Assembly (NCBI GenBank): GCA_010093485.1
Contig: MU001512.1
Location: 704,842-768,841 of the forward strand
Length of the DNA stretch: 64,000 nt
Source: Karstenula rhodostoma CBS 690.94
Taxonomy: Eukaryota; Ascomycota; Dothideomycetes; Pleosporales; Didymosphaeriaceae
Direction of reading: 5' to 3'
Each line of letters opens with the position of its first letter. Positions within the stretch are counted from its first letter, which is position 1. The translations under genes and the position numbers were made by a program. The notes under the pieces are model-generated. The model did no database searches and was not told the DNA's origin. It worked only from the letters and a program-made list of their open reading frames with translations. This document shows positions 31,232-42,640 of the stretch, piece after piece.

Positions 31232-33475
31232 ATGTCTTTTTCACAAACCATGCCTGGCCAACAACCAACGGGCCAATTCCGTGGAGGACAGAACACCACG
31301 AGACATCATGGGTTCCCTGCTGACCAGCAGCATATTCACTCACCTGATCAATTTTCCAATGAGCAATTAGCGTTCTTCTCGATTCATAAGCCACTGTACG
31401 CGTCGTCATGGGATGATGCTACGCCAGTACACCACCGTCTCTCCGCCTCTGACATTCGAAAAGCTTTGGCCAAGTTACACCAGAACCCAAGGCGTACTGT
31501 CAAGGACACTCTGATGGGCCTCAAATCAGACTCTGCTCGTAGGCTGATTAACGCACTTGTACAAGAGCAAAACGATAAGCTCTCGGAGTCTGATCCAAAT
31601 AGCGAATGGATCATCGCGGGGATTGACGTACAGAAAGAGATTGTCAAACAGTGGCCGAGTCAAAAGCAGGTCATCAAGAGCATTGAGGTCATCCTGAAGA
31701 CCGAACAAACACAAGACTTCAACGATGACCCTTTTGAGTATCCCCCATTGCGAGGAGCATTCGATGCCGGTGGTACCCAGATGCATCAAGCGCATCGGAA
31801 TGCTGATCAACAGGGACCCGGTATGGTACACGCGCAACCTCAGGTTGTCCATGGACCACCACCTATGGGTGCACCCCCATTCCAGATGAATGTAAATGAA
31901 CGGGGAGAGCATATGCATGGGCGTCAAGATCTTCAACCGCCACCACAACATGTTCAACCTCCACCACATCATGTTCAAGGAGGTCTTCATGGTCAGCAAC
32001 CCCATGGCATGGCACCAAGCTCGCAACACCCAGGAGGCGGCGCAGGTATACCGCCGCCGCCGCCACCACCACCACCACCACCACATGGCGGACCGGTTAG
32101 ACATACGCAAGTCGTCCAATCACCATTTGATCACCAGCAACAGCCGATGCCGATGCCTGGTAGCTTTCCAGAAGTTAGACCTACACCCAAATTCATGCCT
32201 CAGCCCGAGGATCTTGATCCACGAGTGCTCAAACATCAGAAGTCCAAATCCAAGAATCTCCGCCGCGAATTCCAGGAAGTACCTATGGTATACGAGATCG
32301 AGTCTGATTCTGACTCTAATGGCTCTGACGTCGGCTCCCATTTCAGCGCGAGGTCGGTCGAGAATGGAACTTATGGATTCGTTGAACGTTCTCGCAGTCG
32401 GGGCAGGAATCGAAGCCAGAGCAGTGGTCGCGAACGTGGTGCAGTCAGGAGCCGCAGCAACGGCAGAAACCGTATGCCCAAGGTAATCAAAGTAAAGAAA
32501 TCACATGGCCGAGCTCGATCCGATATCGAGGTCGTACATGAAGGCAAGCATAGCCCTTCTTCCAAGTCTAGCTCGCCGCGATCGTCGGCCTCAGCTCTTC
32601 CAACACAGCAGATCTTCAACATCCACATCGACAACGATAACGATCGTGAGCGTGAGCGAAAGAACGATCGTGGAAGAGATACTCACGCTGCCGATCATGA
32701 TCCAAGACGCAATGGCAAAACTATGGGCCCACCAGGCTTTACCAACCCAATTTACACCAAGAGAGACAAGTTTGACGCACATCCGATGTCGCGGCACTCA
32801 TCCATTGGTGGAAGCGACACCAGCTCCTCAGTCATCGATGGTAATTCCTCGATCTATACCTCTGACGACAGTGTCTTCTCTGAACCCACGCATCCGCACA
32901 TGCACAGTCGTACCACTTCTGAGGAAGGCGTAGGAGTGCACCTTCGCTCCCGCAACATGCCAATCCCACGCCGCGATGCGTTCACACCTGCCCACCGGAA
33001 GTCCCACCGACGACAGAAGCCACGTTTTGAAGCAGACGACAACTATCCACACGCCGCCCCCAAAAGCTCGCTCCATGAAGCAGACGACTATCCACACCCT
33101 AGAGGCTCGCTCCATGAGGGCTATGTAGAGCCACATCACTCTCCTTCCTTTCGAAGACCACCCTTGGCTACTCGTCGCCACAGCGTGCAGATGTCCAACC
33201 CTTTCGACCCAAGGTACCCAGCTCAATCCTCCCGATCCTACACCGAGTACCCCACGCAGCCTTTCCAACAGCGATACGTCGCAGAGAGCGGCCCAGACCA
33301 TTACGAATTTCGTGCGATGGCCGATGAGCTGGGCGCTATGAATTACATCAACCATTCCCGCCACATTGGTCTTTCACATCGGCAAAACAGTCTCAGAGGC
33401 AAGATGGCTCCTGAGGTCGATGAGTGGGCTTACCGTCCACATGGAAGAGTTCACGATGCGTACCGTTATTTATAG
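31232..33475 (+). CDS. Large low-complexity protein of unknown function
   Basis: Single exon, 747 aa; I do not recognise the family. An ordered, mainly helical module lies at about residues 65-155 (contexts LSASDIRKALAKLHQNP, DTLMGLKSDSARRL, VKQWPSQKQVIKSIEVIL). It is followed by a His/Pro/Gln-rich stretch with a polyproline run at ~272-282. After an acidic patch (EIESDSDSNGSD) comes an Arg/Ser-rich segment at ~385-420 like SR-protein linkers. The C-terminal half is Ser/His/Asp-rich with a short internal repeat (SLHEADDYPH, SLHEGY). There is no membrane segment or signal peptide. The Arg/Ser-rich stretch could suggest a nuclear or RNA-related role, but that is a guess. Confidence 0.85.
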   Translation: MSFSQTMPGQQPTGQFRGGQNTTRHHGFPADQQHIHSPDQFSNEQLAFFSIHKPLYASSWDDATPVHHRLSASDIRKALAKLHQNPRRTVKDTLMGLKSDSARRLINALVQEQNDKLSESDPNSEWIIAGIDVQKEIVKQWPSQKQVIKSIEVILKTEQTQDFNDDPFEYPPLRGAFDAGGTQMHQAHRNADQQGPGMVHAQPQVVHGPPPMGAPPFQMNVNERGEHMHGRQDLQPPPQHVQPPPHHVQGGLHGQQPHGMAPSSQHPGGGAGIPPPPPPPPPPPHGGPVRHTQVVQSPFDHQQQPMPMPGSFPEVRPTPKFMPQPEDLDPRVLKHQKSKSKNLRREFQEVPMVYEIESDSDSNGSDVGSHFSARSVENGTYGFVERSRSRGRNRSQSSGRERGAVRSRSNGRNRMPKVIKVKKSHGRARSDIEVVHEGKHSPSSKSSSPRSSASALPTQQIFNIHIDNDNDRERERKNDRGRDTHAADHDPRRNGKTMGPPGFTNPIYTKRDKFDAHPMSRHSSIGGSDTSSSVIDGNSSIYTSDDSVFSEPTHPHMHSRTTSEEGVGVHLRSRNMPIPRRDAFTPAHRKSHRRQKPRFEADDNYPHAAPKSSLHEADDYPHPRGSLHEGYVEPHHSPSFRRPPLATRRHSVQMSNPFDPRYPAQSSRSYTEYPTQPFQQRYVAESGPDHYEFRAMADELGAMNYINHSRHIGLSHRQNSLRGKMAPEVDEWAYRPHGRVHDAYRYL

Positions 33476-34591
33476 GAAGTTCGACAAAAGCCTGGTTAGG
33501 CCCTCTTACAATTGTTTCTCACGAGGTTTGGTCCACTTGGCGTTCGTCTCATATATCTTCGGTGAATGGGTCAACGGCCGCGAAAAACTTCGAGTTTGGT
33601 TTTTGTTTCTGACACGGCGTTCCGGACATACGTTACCATGATGGACGGTGTTGAACCTCGGGGCTGTTCGTGATTACCTTGATTCCCCTACTTGTATTTG
33701 GTCAACGTTTGGTATGACGACCTAAACAACCATTCTGCGCCTCCCAGGGCGCATCTTATGACAATGAGATTCCCTGCTCATACTCCCGTCTACTATTTCG
33801 TCGTCGTCACTTTACGCAGCTTTGCACTCTGACATCGCAAGCACTGCTGGTCCCAAACAGCTAGACACGAATGGACGATCAAAAGCCGATAGCTAATTAA
33901 TCATGGAGGATGCCCCTTCCGTTCACACCCCATGTGCACCTCTCCCACCCGCTCGGTCCACGCGTTCGTTTCACTGCATCCGCGCGGAGCCCGAGCGCTC
34001 CAAGCAGTACCTACTCCGCAGCCACCACCGCCGAATCTCCCTCTTTTCCGGAATACCCGCGCTCGTCAAAAAGTCAAGTGCTGATGTGATGCTTACTTAC
34101 CCTAGGTAGGACCCACTACCCCCTCCCTCCAATACTACAATAGCTTTTCTCAGCATACGCAGCCCCAGCTCTCCAAGGAAGTCTTGCAGAAGTGCCCATT
34201 ACCCGCTTTGAATATCCCTCAGGGATAGATATATTTGGATCATGATACATCATTCACGACATGAGAAGCGATGCCTCAAGCGGAAAACCGTGTCCCAATC
34301 ACCGCGGGCAAATAAATGCTGACCTACCCATCCCGTCCAAGCGTACGTCCGCCATAGATTGTCCGGACTCCGCCACCATCACCACCCCAGATGCTTGGAA
34401 CGCACCCGCTCCCCGCGCCAGCCCTGGCAGGACGTAAACGCACGTCTACGCTCGCGCGGTGCGGGAGGAAATCGGCCTGCCGTGGGTTGACGTTGGAAGC
34501 CGACTGGGACTGGGAGGTGGGACACATCCCTTACAGCACGAGTACCACGCCCAAGCGAAGCAGCACGACATATACGCGCAACTCAACAGCG

Positions 34592-34635
<44 letters not shown>

Positions 34636-35491
34636 CCACCGATATGACTGATGCCCCGCATAGCATGTCAACCCACGGCAGCGAGTCCCAAGTTCATCTG
34701 AAGCTCATCTCATGTTCGCATGCCACCGGCAGCGCGCCCAACCCAAATAGATACCCATCAAACATCTACACTTATCTTGCTCCGTTTCGCCACCTCACCT
34801 CCCTCCTAAAGCGCATCGCACCGCATCGCACAAAGGGTTGCCACGTCACCTCTGCACCACGTCCACACGCAGAGCACGTAACTGAAACAAGAAAATCATT
34901 TCACTACATATCTTATATCTCTCTGGCCAAGATTCCACGACAGCAGCCTCCCTCCGCCCCAAAGAGCTTTGCCACACAGATTGAGAAAATGAAAAGAAAA
35001 TGGTGTATCCCGCATCCACGAACACGCCTTCCCCTTGCCACAAGCAACAGCAGCGCACCACTTATTAAAAACAAACATGGATGATGGGACAGGATGGTAG
35101 TTATAGTAGTAAGCTTTGGCTTCGCTTCCCACAACAACAATACAACGTAAGAACATAAAGTGAGTAGGTAGATGGTAAAGAAAGCGATTACCAATGCCTC
35201 GCCTTTTGGTAACAGTAAAGAAGAGAGATTTGCTTACTACTATGACGAGTTGGAAGCCCCGGCCCACGCAGGGTATCAAAGAGAAACTTGGGATGAGGCA
35301 GCCACTCCACCAAGTACGGCTGATGAACAAGTGTGGTCGCAAGGTGCGACATAGAGGTAGGTTAAGGAAAAGCATTTTCACAACGCCGTGCATGAATGTG
35401 GCGATGTCCTTCGTCATCAAAGACATACATCCCGTCACTCGACTCTCAAGTAGAAAGCCTTGAAATGTCCAAGCGCAACATTACACATTGT
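33476..35491. other. Convergent intergenic region with long poly-C tract
   Basis: This 2-kb spacer lies between the 3' ends of the unknown protein gene and the G-alpha gene. It holds a 42-nt poly-C run. Proline-rich or glycine-rich open frames across the run are artefacts of the homopolymer. No gene is seen. Confidence 0.55.
34592..34633. repeat. Poly-C homopolymer, 42 nt
   Basis: An uninterrupted run of 42 cytosines. Runs of this length are rare in fungal DNA and prone to slippage. The true length may differ from the assembly. Confidence 0.97.
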
Positions 35492-36758
35492 CTATATCAG
35501 ACCGCACAACCGGAGGTTCTCCTGGATTATGATGTCTACGTCTCGTTAGCCGACGTCGCACGTTGATGGACCGGGACAACGTACCATTCACAGCAGCCAT
35601 AACGAATCGGATCTGCATAGTGTCTGTGGCGCATGTGAAATGAGTGTAAATTTGCTTCGTCTCGTGCTGGTTGAGGGACACAAATCGGTTGAGGATGTAG
35701 TCGCAGGCCGCTGCGTAGTCTGGGCCACCTGTGAAATGGATTAGCGTGAGTCATCAGAAGCAGTAAGTCGGGACATACCCTCGTAGTCGGGGAAGTAATT
35801 CTTCATGGGACTGACGGGCAGCTTCTCCTTGAATCGATCGATCTTGTTCAAGAAAAGGATAATCGACGTCTTTACAAACCACCGCGAGTTGCAGATGGAG
35901 TCGAACAGGGTCAATGCTTCCTGCATACGGTTGACCGTCTCGTCTTCGAACAGCAGCTGGTCGTACTCGGAGATGGCCACGAGGAAAAGGATCGTCGTGA
36001 CGTTCTCAAAGCAGTGTATCCACTTCTTTCTTTCTGATCGCTGACCACCAACGTCAAACATGCGGTATGTGAGGTCGCCAATGATGAAGGTAGTTTCGGT
36101 GATACCAGTGGTCTTGACACGGGATCGGAGGACGTCCTGGTCGTTAGGAATGTAGTCGCCGGCCGCGATACGGTCGATGGAGTCGAAATAACTTCAATTG
36201 TCAGCATTGCGGGTTCGACGCAGAGGGCACGGGTGGACTCACTATTTTGCCGAGTCGTTGAGCTGGTATTCGCGCGAGCGCTGGAAGCACTGCTGCACGC
36301 CCGCGTCTTTCCAGAGCACGGAGATGGCGTTGCCGACCTCTGGGGGCAGGCTGTCGCCTTCGATCTGTGCGGGTTGCATGAATATGGTCTGGACGTGGTA
36401 CTCGGCGCGCTGGTCGTCGAGAGGCAGCTCGAGCGACTCCATGGCCTCGAGGATGACACGCATCGACTGGACGGTGTTGCTGAAGATGATCTCCTTGAAG
36501 GACTCGCGCTCGTCGCGCGAGTAGCCGCCCTCATGGATAAGCTTCATCTGCTTGAGAATCGTGGACTTTCCAGATTCACCAGCACCTGAGCCATGTTAGC
36601 ATTAGGGTTGCGAGCGCACACGGGCGAGGCGGGTACTGACCGAGCAGCAACATCTTGATCTCATTGCGCTGGAGCATCTTGTCGCGCTTGAGCTGGTTCT
36701 CAATCTCCTCGTTCCTCTGCTTCCCCTCCTTCTCCTCTGTGCTCATGCCGCAGCCCAT
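35492..36758 (-). CDS. G-protein alpha subunit, group I (G-alpha-i-like)
   Basis: GTP-binding switch that couples receptors to cAMP/MAPK signalling at the plasma membrane, controlling growth, conidiation and, in pathogens, virulence. It is the FadA/MagB/Cga1 class. Five exons (36758-36641, 36585-36243, 36191-35779, 35728-35585, 35535-35492) give exactly 353 aa, the class length. The N-terminus [10 protein letters not shown] carries Gly2 (myristoylation) and Cys3 (palmitoylation). The P-loop GAGESGKST is at 40-48. Further motifs are the switch [11 protein letters not shown], the switch [14 protein letters not shown], the guanine-specificity NKID, and TCATDT. It ends in CGLI with Cys350, the pertussis-toxin-type ADP-ribosylation Cys of G-alpha-i proteins. 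All motifs are intact. Confidence 0.97.
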
Positions 36759-39700
36759 GGTGACGGTTGGGCGGGGTGTGGTGTATTAGATAGGTAGGCA
36801 AGATGTTCCGTACGAAGGCCGGCCGACACGGAAGCTGCACGCAACGAAAGTCAACACGGGCTCAAACGGTAGCGCAGCAGGGCATTGGAGGGTGCCGCTG
36901 CGGTGCTCGGCGCTGCGTGGGGTGAGGCGGCAGGTCAAGGTGAAGGTCAAGGGCAAGGTGAATGTGGCGTGCGTTTGCTGCTTCGGGGAGGAGCGACGCG
37001 CAGCGACCAGCGGCAGGTGCAGATGCCAATGGCAGGCGGGCGGGACTCACGTATTATTACAAAGGGCGCGGGCTCGGTGTCGCGTTTGCTGCAAGATTTG
37101 CGGTGGCGCGCGGGCGATGGATGGCTAGATGATGGAGAAGGTGCGACGGGGGTCGGCTCGCGGGCGTGGTGCTGCAAGGCGCGCGGTGGTGGGAGAGGGC
37201 CGGCGTGGGCTGCGTCGGGGGCCGTTCAGGTATCACGGCGAGAGAGAGACGCAGCGAGAGCGGGAGTGGCACGGCAGCACTTGACAGGAGATGCCGACAG
37301 CACGACGAGAATGCGGATAGGAAGAAGGCCTGGGAGCAGGAGGCTTTTGGGTGGTGTTGCCGAGAAAGGGGAGGTCCCGGAGCGGCCTAGCTGCAGCGCA
37401 CAGGCTCCCTTAGAGCGTTCGCTCCTCCTCCGCCTTTGCATTAGGACGGCGGCACACAGCAGAACGTAGGCGGTCCTCGGCCTGTCGCGCCCGCGCGCTG
37501 CGGATTGATTGACTGACTGATTGATTGATATCCAAGGCTGCCTCGCAGTTCACCACCCAGACGCTGCCTCGACGTGTGCGGCGTGGACGGCACCGTCTAC
37601 GGCACAGCTGCCCCCCCCGGCCGACCTCTCCTTCTGTCTGCGCTCCGACGAGCCCCAGCGCATTCAACTCGCCACCGCCAGAGCGATCAGCAAGCGAGCA
37701 GCGACGGGACCTGTTGCACACCTGGTCCACCGACTAGCAGCCAGCTCTTCTAGAAGCTTTGTCGGAAAAAAAGGGGCGCGACAAATAAAAGCTCCGCCGG
37801 GGCCAGCCTGCGCGCGCGACATCCCAGCAAATCTCAAACGCGGCCTCGTCGTCATCCATCATCCTGTCTGGCGTTGCTGCGTGAGAATCAGATGCGCTGC
37901 CTGCCTCTGCCAGCCGACCAAAGAGCAGCGCACTCCGCCCGTCGACCCGCCCGCAAGGTTTCACTGCGTCGCTCGCTGCCTGTCCTGACCACGACCCGCC
38001 TCAGTTGCTCCGGTGCCTATCTTGGCCTGTCGCTCACGCCAACCCCCCGCGGCCTAGCTTTCGCCGTAAACTGTCCTCGCAGCTCTAACCACGGCGCCTT
38101 CATCTCCTTGAGTCGTGATCCTCATCTCGCCCAATCAACGCCTCTCGACAGATCCTGCAGCTCTGAGCCCTGCACGCCCTGTTCGTCTTTCCTCTCCACG
38201 CCCCTGATTGCGCGTTTGGCAGCACATACCGGTACTTCTCTTTCCTTCTTGCGCCATCTGTGCAGGCCGATGCTGTCCTCCACACTTCCCAAGTTCCCAA
38301 GTACATGTGTTTGTCCAGGTTGCCGCTTGAACTTGCCATCAACCCCCAGCGGCTGTCACACCAACTGCTGCCCTCGACAATGTTTCATATGCCATTTTCA
38401 GCTAAAGGCGTGTGCGCATCGCTCGGGATGCACGCTAGGAAGCGCTTAGAGCATGATCCTCTCTTTTTGCGCTGGCAATCGCGATTGCAGACAACAGCAA
38501 CCGAATGTTATAGCGAGAAACGCGTGATCACTGCCGATGCAAATCAACAAACTATTGATGTGACCTTAGTTCGTCCAGGGTTTTCGATGTTGCAAGGCTA
38601 TCAAATCACCTCCCCGACCAACAAGATGGCATCCTTGTCGGCCTATGCTCTCCCGTCCAACCGCCAACTGGGACTGTTTCAGCATTTACGTCGACAGTCA
38701 CCCTTACGCTGTTAATGCCATGGTTCGGACACGTGTTTACTCGACCATGATATTGCTGCACGGTTGTATGACTACGAGGTTTGGGAAGCAGCCAGGCAAA
38801 GCCTGGCTAGAGAATGCTCAACATGCTGCTCCTAGTGCTACAGTTAGTCGGGTACATTTACAATATTTAAGCCCTGGCGATTCATCCGTATGCGGACTAC
38901 CCGCGCCCGTCGTGAAGGTTTTCAACACTCGGGCCATTTGCCTGCCGCAAAGCATGTAAGGAGGCACCGCTTGGCGGCAATTTCTTGAAGATGCATCTGC
39001 GCTCCGATGTCAAGAGTATGGAGGCCATCTCTGCTATCTCGAGCCCAGATGGCGTTTGCCTGCCAATGCAAACCAATGTCTTGATGTTCGTAGCGTACTC
39101 TCCATCTCCAATTTGCGACGGAAAGAAATCACTCCGGATGAAACATTGGACATGCACACTACAGGCTATCACCAAACCATACACCATTAGAACCGCCGGT
39201 GTGGGGTGGCTATGCCTGCGCTGTGTGAACATCCGGGGGCCTATACTCACCTGACATTGCCTTTACTAGAAAATCGGAGTACCTTGTCGTCAAAGCTCGA
39301 GCACCCTACAATCCCACTATGGTATTTGTCTCACGATATCAACACCGAGATGAAAGTAAGAGACAAATGGTGATCCAGGCTTTATCAATTCCAATCAAGA
39401 GAGATGCTTCTGCCTGCAAGATCTGAGGCTGAGTGCCGTCTCCACCCTACTGGATGAGCCTCAACCACGATACTCCGCCGCCTTACTGTGGGCGGGAGCG
39501 GATCGTGCCGAGTGAAGCTAATTCTTCTCCACGATGACAGATTGTGCGAACAAGAGGCGAAGTCGATAGTATCACCGGCCCAGTATCGGTGACCACGTGC
39601 TGCGTGTCCCATACACAAACATGGCGCGGGAGGACGATAGAAACACCGAATGTCCTGATCATCGGAAGACAAGTGTAGTGGCCTAGAAGCGACACAGACG

Positions 39701-40240
39701 TATGCCAAGTTCTATTTCCATCTTCAGAGGCGAGAACTGGCCATACATTGCATCTCTTCGTGCTAATTTGGTGGGCAAGCGCTTAGGCTAAAGCCTGTTA
39801 CGGGAAGGTGCCATTTCGAAGCGCCAACAACCCGAAGTCGTGTAAACTAACCAGACTCTCTACGGATCCCTTGTGCATCTTCCAGTAACATGTTCCGGGC
39901 GCCAGAGATGTCTACACCAATCCTTTCGAGAAGCCCTGCGAACCGACGCCTCGGCGGCTGCCCATGCGTACGTCAGACACAGCGCTTCGGATGGATGCTC
40001 CTACATATTAGCAACACATTGTCCACTGGCGAGTTTCCTCTGGATGCATCAAAACAAATCTCATGAGACGGGTGCTGTGTGACGAATTTCCTTGAGTCTT
40101 TCCTTGAATTTCTTTGTTCCGACGCTGCTGGTTCAGCGCCGTTTCTCTGATGTTACTCTTGTAGATTCCTTCCAGTCCGTTAACGTTCTCCGCCCCACAA
40201 TGTAGAATGCCGCTTACTTCTTCATAGCTTCTGTACAACT
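36759..40240. other. Long divergent intergenic region (G-alpha and CFEM gene promoters)
   Basis: A 3.5-kb gap. The first ~1.2 kb is GC-rich and contains a TGAT/GACT microsatellite; it should be the G-alpha promoter and leader. The rest contains open frames up to ~190 codons with biased composition and no domains. No RNA gene or mobile element is seen. Confidence 0.45.
37503..37529. repeat. GATT/GACT tetranucleotide microsatellite
   Basis: GATT GATT GACT GACT GATT GATT GAT, a short imperfect tetranucleotide array ~745 bp upstream of the G-alpha start codon. Confidence 0.85.
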
Positions 40241-42640
40241 ATGTTTCTCAGCCACTCCAGCTGGCTATGCATTTTATTGCCTACCCTAATAGCAGCCACG
40301 CCTCACAAGACTGCACCGGCACGACCCAAGCGTTCGCTACCCCCATCGCTTCAACAGCAGGTGCCTGCATGTGCACAGCCATGTCTGCAGACGTCGCTAT
40401 CCGAACAGTTTCCTTTTGCATGTACTACTCCAGTGGATCTCAGTTGCCTATGTTCTCGATATAGCTTCAACGGCCAGACGCTGGGCGAAGCGGCTGTTGG
40501 ATGCATATATACATCATGCTCCACGTATCATGGTGCGACTTCAGCATACAACATTTGTTTGGGACAGAGATATGCCGTTGCACCAACGTTGACGGCTCTT
40601 ACTGTTGTGGCAAGAACCTCCTCAACGCCAGCAAGCATGACCTCTTCCCGTCCAATCACTATTACTACCTTTCATACAACACCAAAAACTTCATCAACTC
40701 CTCAATCCCGGACCTCGAATACAGAAACAGTCATTGCAGACTCTGTCTCATTGGTCCCATCAGCGACCTCGACAACACCGCGACAGACGACAGCAGAAGT
40801 GACGACAACATCGCTTCCTGCTGCAGACCCCCCAAAGACAATGAACACTGCCCAGATAGTCGGACTGGCGGTCGCGGTGGGAGCAGCCTTTGTCATCGCC
40901 ATCGTACTCATGGGGCTTACAATATTCCTGCGGAGACGAAGAGAGCGGAAGAGAGGTGTCCCGGTAAACGAGAAGGAAGCGCTATCACCAGGACCAAGCA
41001 CCTATTCATCGCGCTACTCGCTACCTTTTGCGCCGGAGTCCTCAGTGCCAGATCCACCCAACCAATTTCTGATGCCTCCCCCTCTAGTTCATAAAATGTC
41101 GGGTCGAAGTATAAGAGCTCAGTATGAAGCAGATGCAGTACCGAAGCCATTGAAGTTGAACGGCGCTCGCAGTCTCAATGCAGCTTCGGCGCAGCCGGCT
41201 GCATCATCCAATGCCAGCCCAGACTCGATACATCCGCTCCTGCGCCCTCTTCAGAAGCCGCTGGGGAACACATCCAGCTCTTCCGTGCCCCTTGAACAGA
41301 TTGGCCTTGCAATCACCGTCGAGCCACCCTGGCCGGCTACAAGTCAAAGCAAGCCGATGATACAACCCTTGGTAGAAGAGAACAAACACCAACGTCCCAC
41401 TATCTCTCGACGCAATGCCGATCTCTCACAGCGACCGGACAGTGTTATGACCCAGACTACCCTGTTCGAGGAAGACGATTTCCGCAGGGAGTCCAAGTTG
41501 CTGCCTGCTCCTCCTCAAGTCCCTATCCCACCGATACGTACGCTCCAGCCTTCAAGACCCTTGCCATCCAAGAGACCGATTCAAACTGCAATGGAGAGCA
41601 CAACGATCCGGCGAGTGCCTCGACAATCTGAGCTGTTCCTGGACATTCCGGTCCGATACTCAAGATCGCAACTCCTGCAGGTCGCAACATCACAATCGTT
41701 ACCACGTGGCAAGCGAGAGTCAGCTTCTGCCCTCCATAGGCAGCCGCCCTCTGGTGCTCGCAAATCAGAACACATCCCCAGGTCTGCCGACTCGGAAGTC
41801 AATCATGGTGACATACCGGACTACTACTTCACAACTTACGATCAGCCCAGAACAATACATTCAGTCTCGCCTGGTAACGCCGGGAAACAATTGCGATCGA
41901 AAGCGGACCAAACATACCGGAGTGCTAAACCAAAGCGCTCTTCCAGCAATGTGTCACGAGCAACCTCAAGAGCGTCAACGAACATCCGCGACTCTTGGTC
42001 GTCCCAAACGTCTTTCGAGACAGCAGATCCGGATGATCCCACACCGGAAGATGATGAGGGCGAGAAGCGATTTCAAAACGGCAGGCTCTCACCAGTAGCA
42101 GAGTCTCCCATCCATAAGCTGCGATACCCTAAGGTGCCTCGTACCTCCAATCAGCTTGTCCCACGCAGCCCCAAAAGCCCGCAGAGTCAGGCTAGTAAGA
42201 ATAGTCCCCGTGGGCAATTGCAACCATCTTCACTACTCGTGAAGCGCAAAGGCGAACAAGGCGCCCTCAAACTCGGCAGCCCATTTCGATCTGGTTCACC
42301 AGATGCGCAGACAGCGAGCGAGATACGCAGGTATCGGCACCACCTTCGCAGCAGCAGCGTCGAGACCTTTAACCCCGCGCGAAACAGCGAGCGCTCCACT
42401 CGTACTCAAAGTAGCCTTTGGCCGAAGAGCCCCGCTATGTTTGAGCCGGATGTCGTGAAACCACTCACTATTCGCAAGACGCAACTGCTACAGACACCAA
42501 CAGAAGATATGCAGGTGCTCAAGAGCCCGGTTTGGGTGCCGAGACTGACGCCTACAAGGCAAGGGGATGATCTTTTCATCAACGTCACTTATTCGAAGCC
42601 AGGCCAGCCCAGTAGTGGCACCTCTTCCTACATTCCCTAA
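40241..42640 (+). CDS. CFEM-domain single-pass membrane protein
   Basis: Single exon, 799 aa. Signal peptide at residues 1-19 (MFLSHSSWLCILLPTLIAAT), then a dibasic KR site near 30. The CFEM domain lies at ~37-108 with the eight cysteines expected (contexts PACAQPC, FACTT, LSCLC, VGCIYTSC, NICLG) and an Asp before the SCLC pair, the position used for heme iron in Csa2-type CFEMs. A Ser/Thr-rich, probably O-glycosylated stalk follows. One transmembrane helix at ~203-229 ends in a RRRRERKR stop-transfer. The ~570-residue cytosolic tail is disordered and Ser/Pro/Arg-rich. The architecture is a cell-surface receptor or wall sensor, not a GPI-anchored heme carrier. Function is inferred from the domain only. 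Confidence 0.9.
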   Translation: MFLSHSSWLCILLPTLIAATPHKTAPARPKRSLPPSLQQQVPACAQPCLQTSLSEQFPFACTTPVDLSCLCSRYSFNGQTLGEAAVGCIYTSCSTYHGATSAYNICLGQRYAVAPTLTALTVVARTSSTPASMTSSRPITITTFHTTPKTSSTPQSRTSNTETVIADSVSLVPSATSTTPRQTTAEVTTTSLPAADPPKTMNTAQIVGLAVAVGAAFVIAIVLMGLTIFLRRRRERKRGVPVNEKEALSPGPSTYSSRYSLPFAPESSVPDPPNQFLMPPPLVHKMSGRSIRAQYEADAVPKPLKLNGARSLNAASAQPAASSNASPDSIHPLLRPLQKPLGNTSSSSVPLEQIGLAITVEPPWPATSQSKPMIQPLVEENKHQRPTISRRNADLSQRPDSVMTQTTLFEEDDFRRESKLLPAPPQVPIPPIRTLQPSRPLPSKRPIQTAMESTTIRRVPRQSELFLDIPVRYSRSQLLQVATSQSLPRGKRESASALHRQPPSGARKSEHIPRSADSEVNHGDIPDYYFTTYDQPRTIHSVSPGNAGKQLRSKADQTYRSAKPKRSSSNVSRATSRASTNIRDSWSSQTSFETADPDDPTPEDDEGEKRFQNGRLSPVAESPIHKLRYPKVPRTSNQLVPRSPKSPQSQASKNSPRGQLQPSSLLVKRKGEQGALKLGSPFRSGSPDAQTASEIRRYRHHLRSSSVETFNPARNSERSTRTQSSLWPKSPAMFEPDVVKPLTIRKTQLLQTPTEDMQVLKSPVWVPRLTPTRQGDDLFINVTYSKPGQPSSGTSSYIP

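Noticed and set aside
34391..34661. Polyproline and polyglycine ORFs
   Set aside because: Generated by translating the 42-nt poly-C run in all frames.
36885..37469. 194-codon + strand ORF upstream of the G-alpha gene
   Set aside because: Gly/Arg/Ala low-complexity frame in GC-rich leader DNA with equally long antisense frames.
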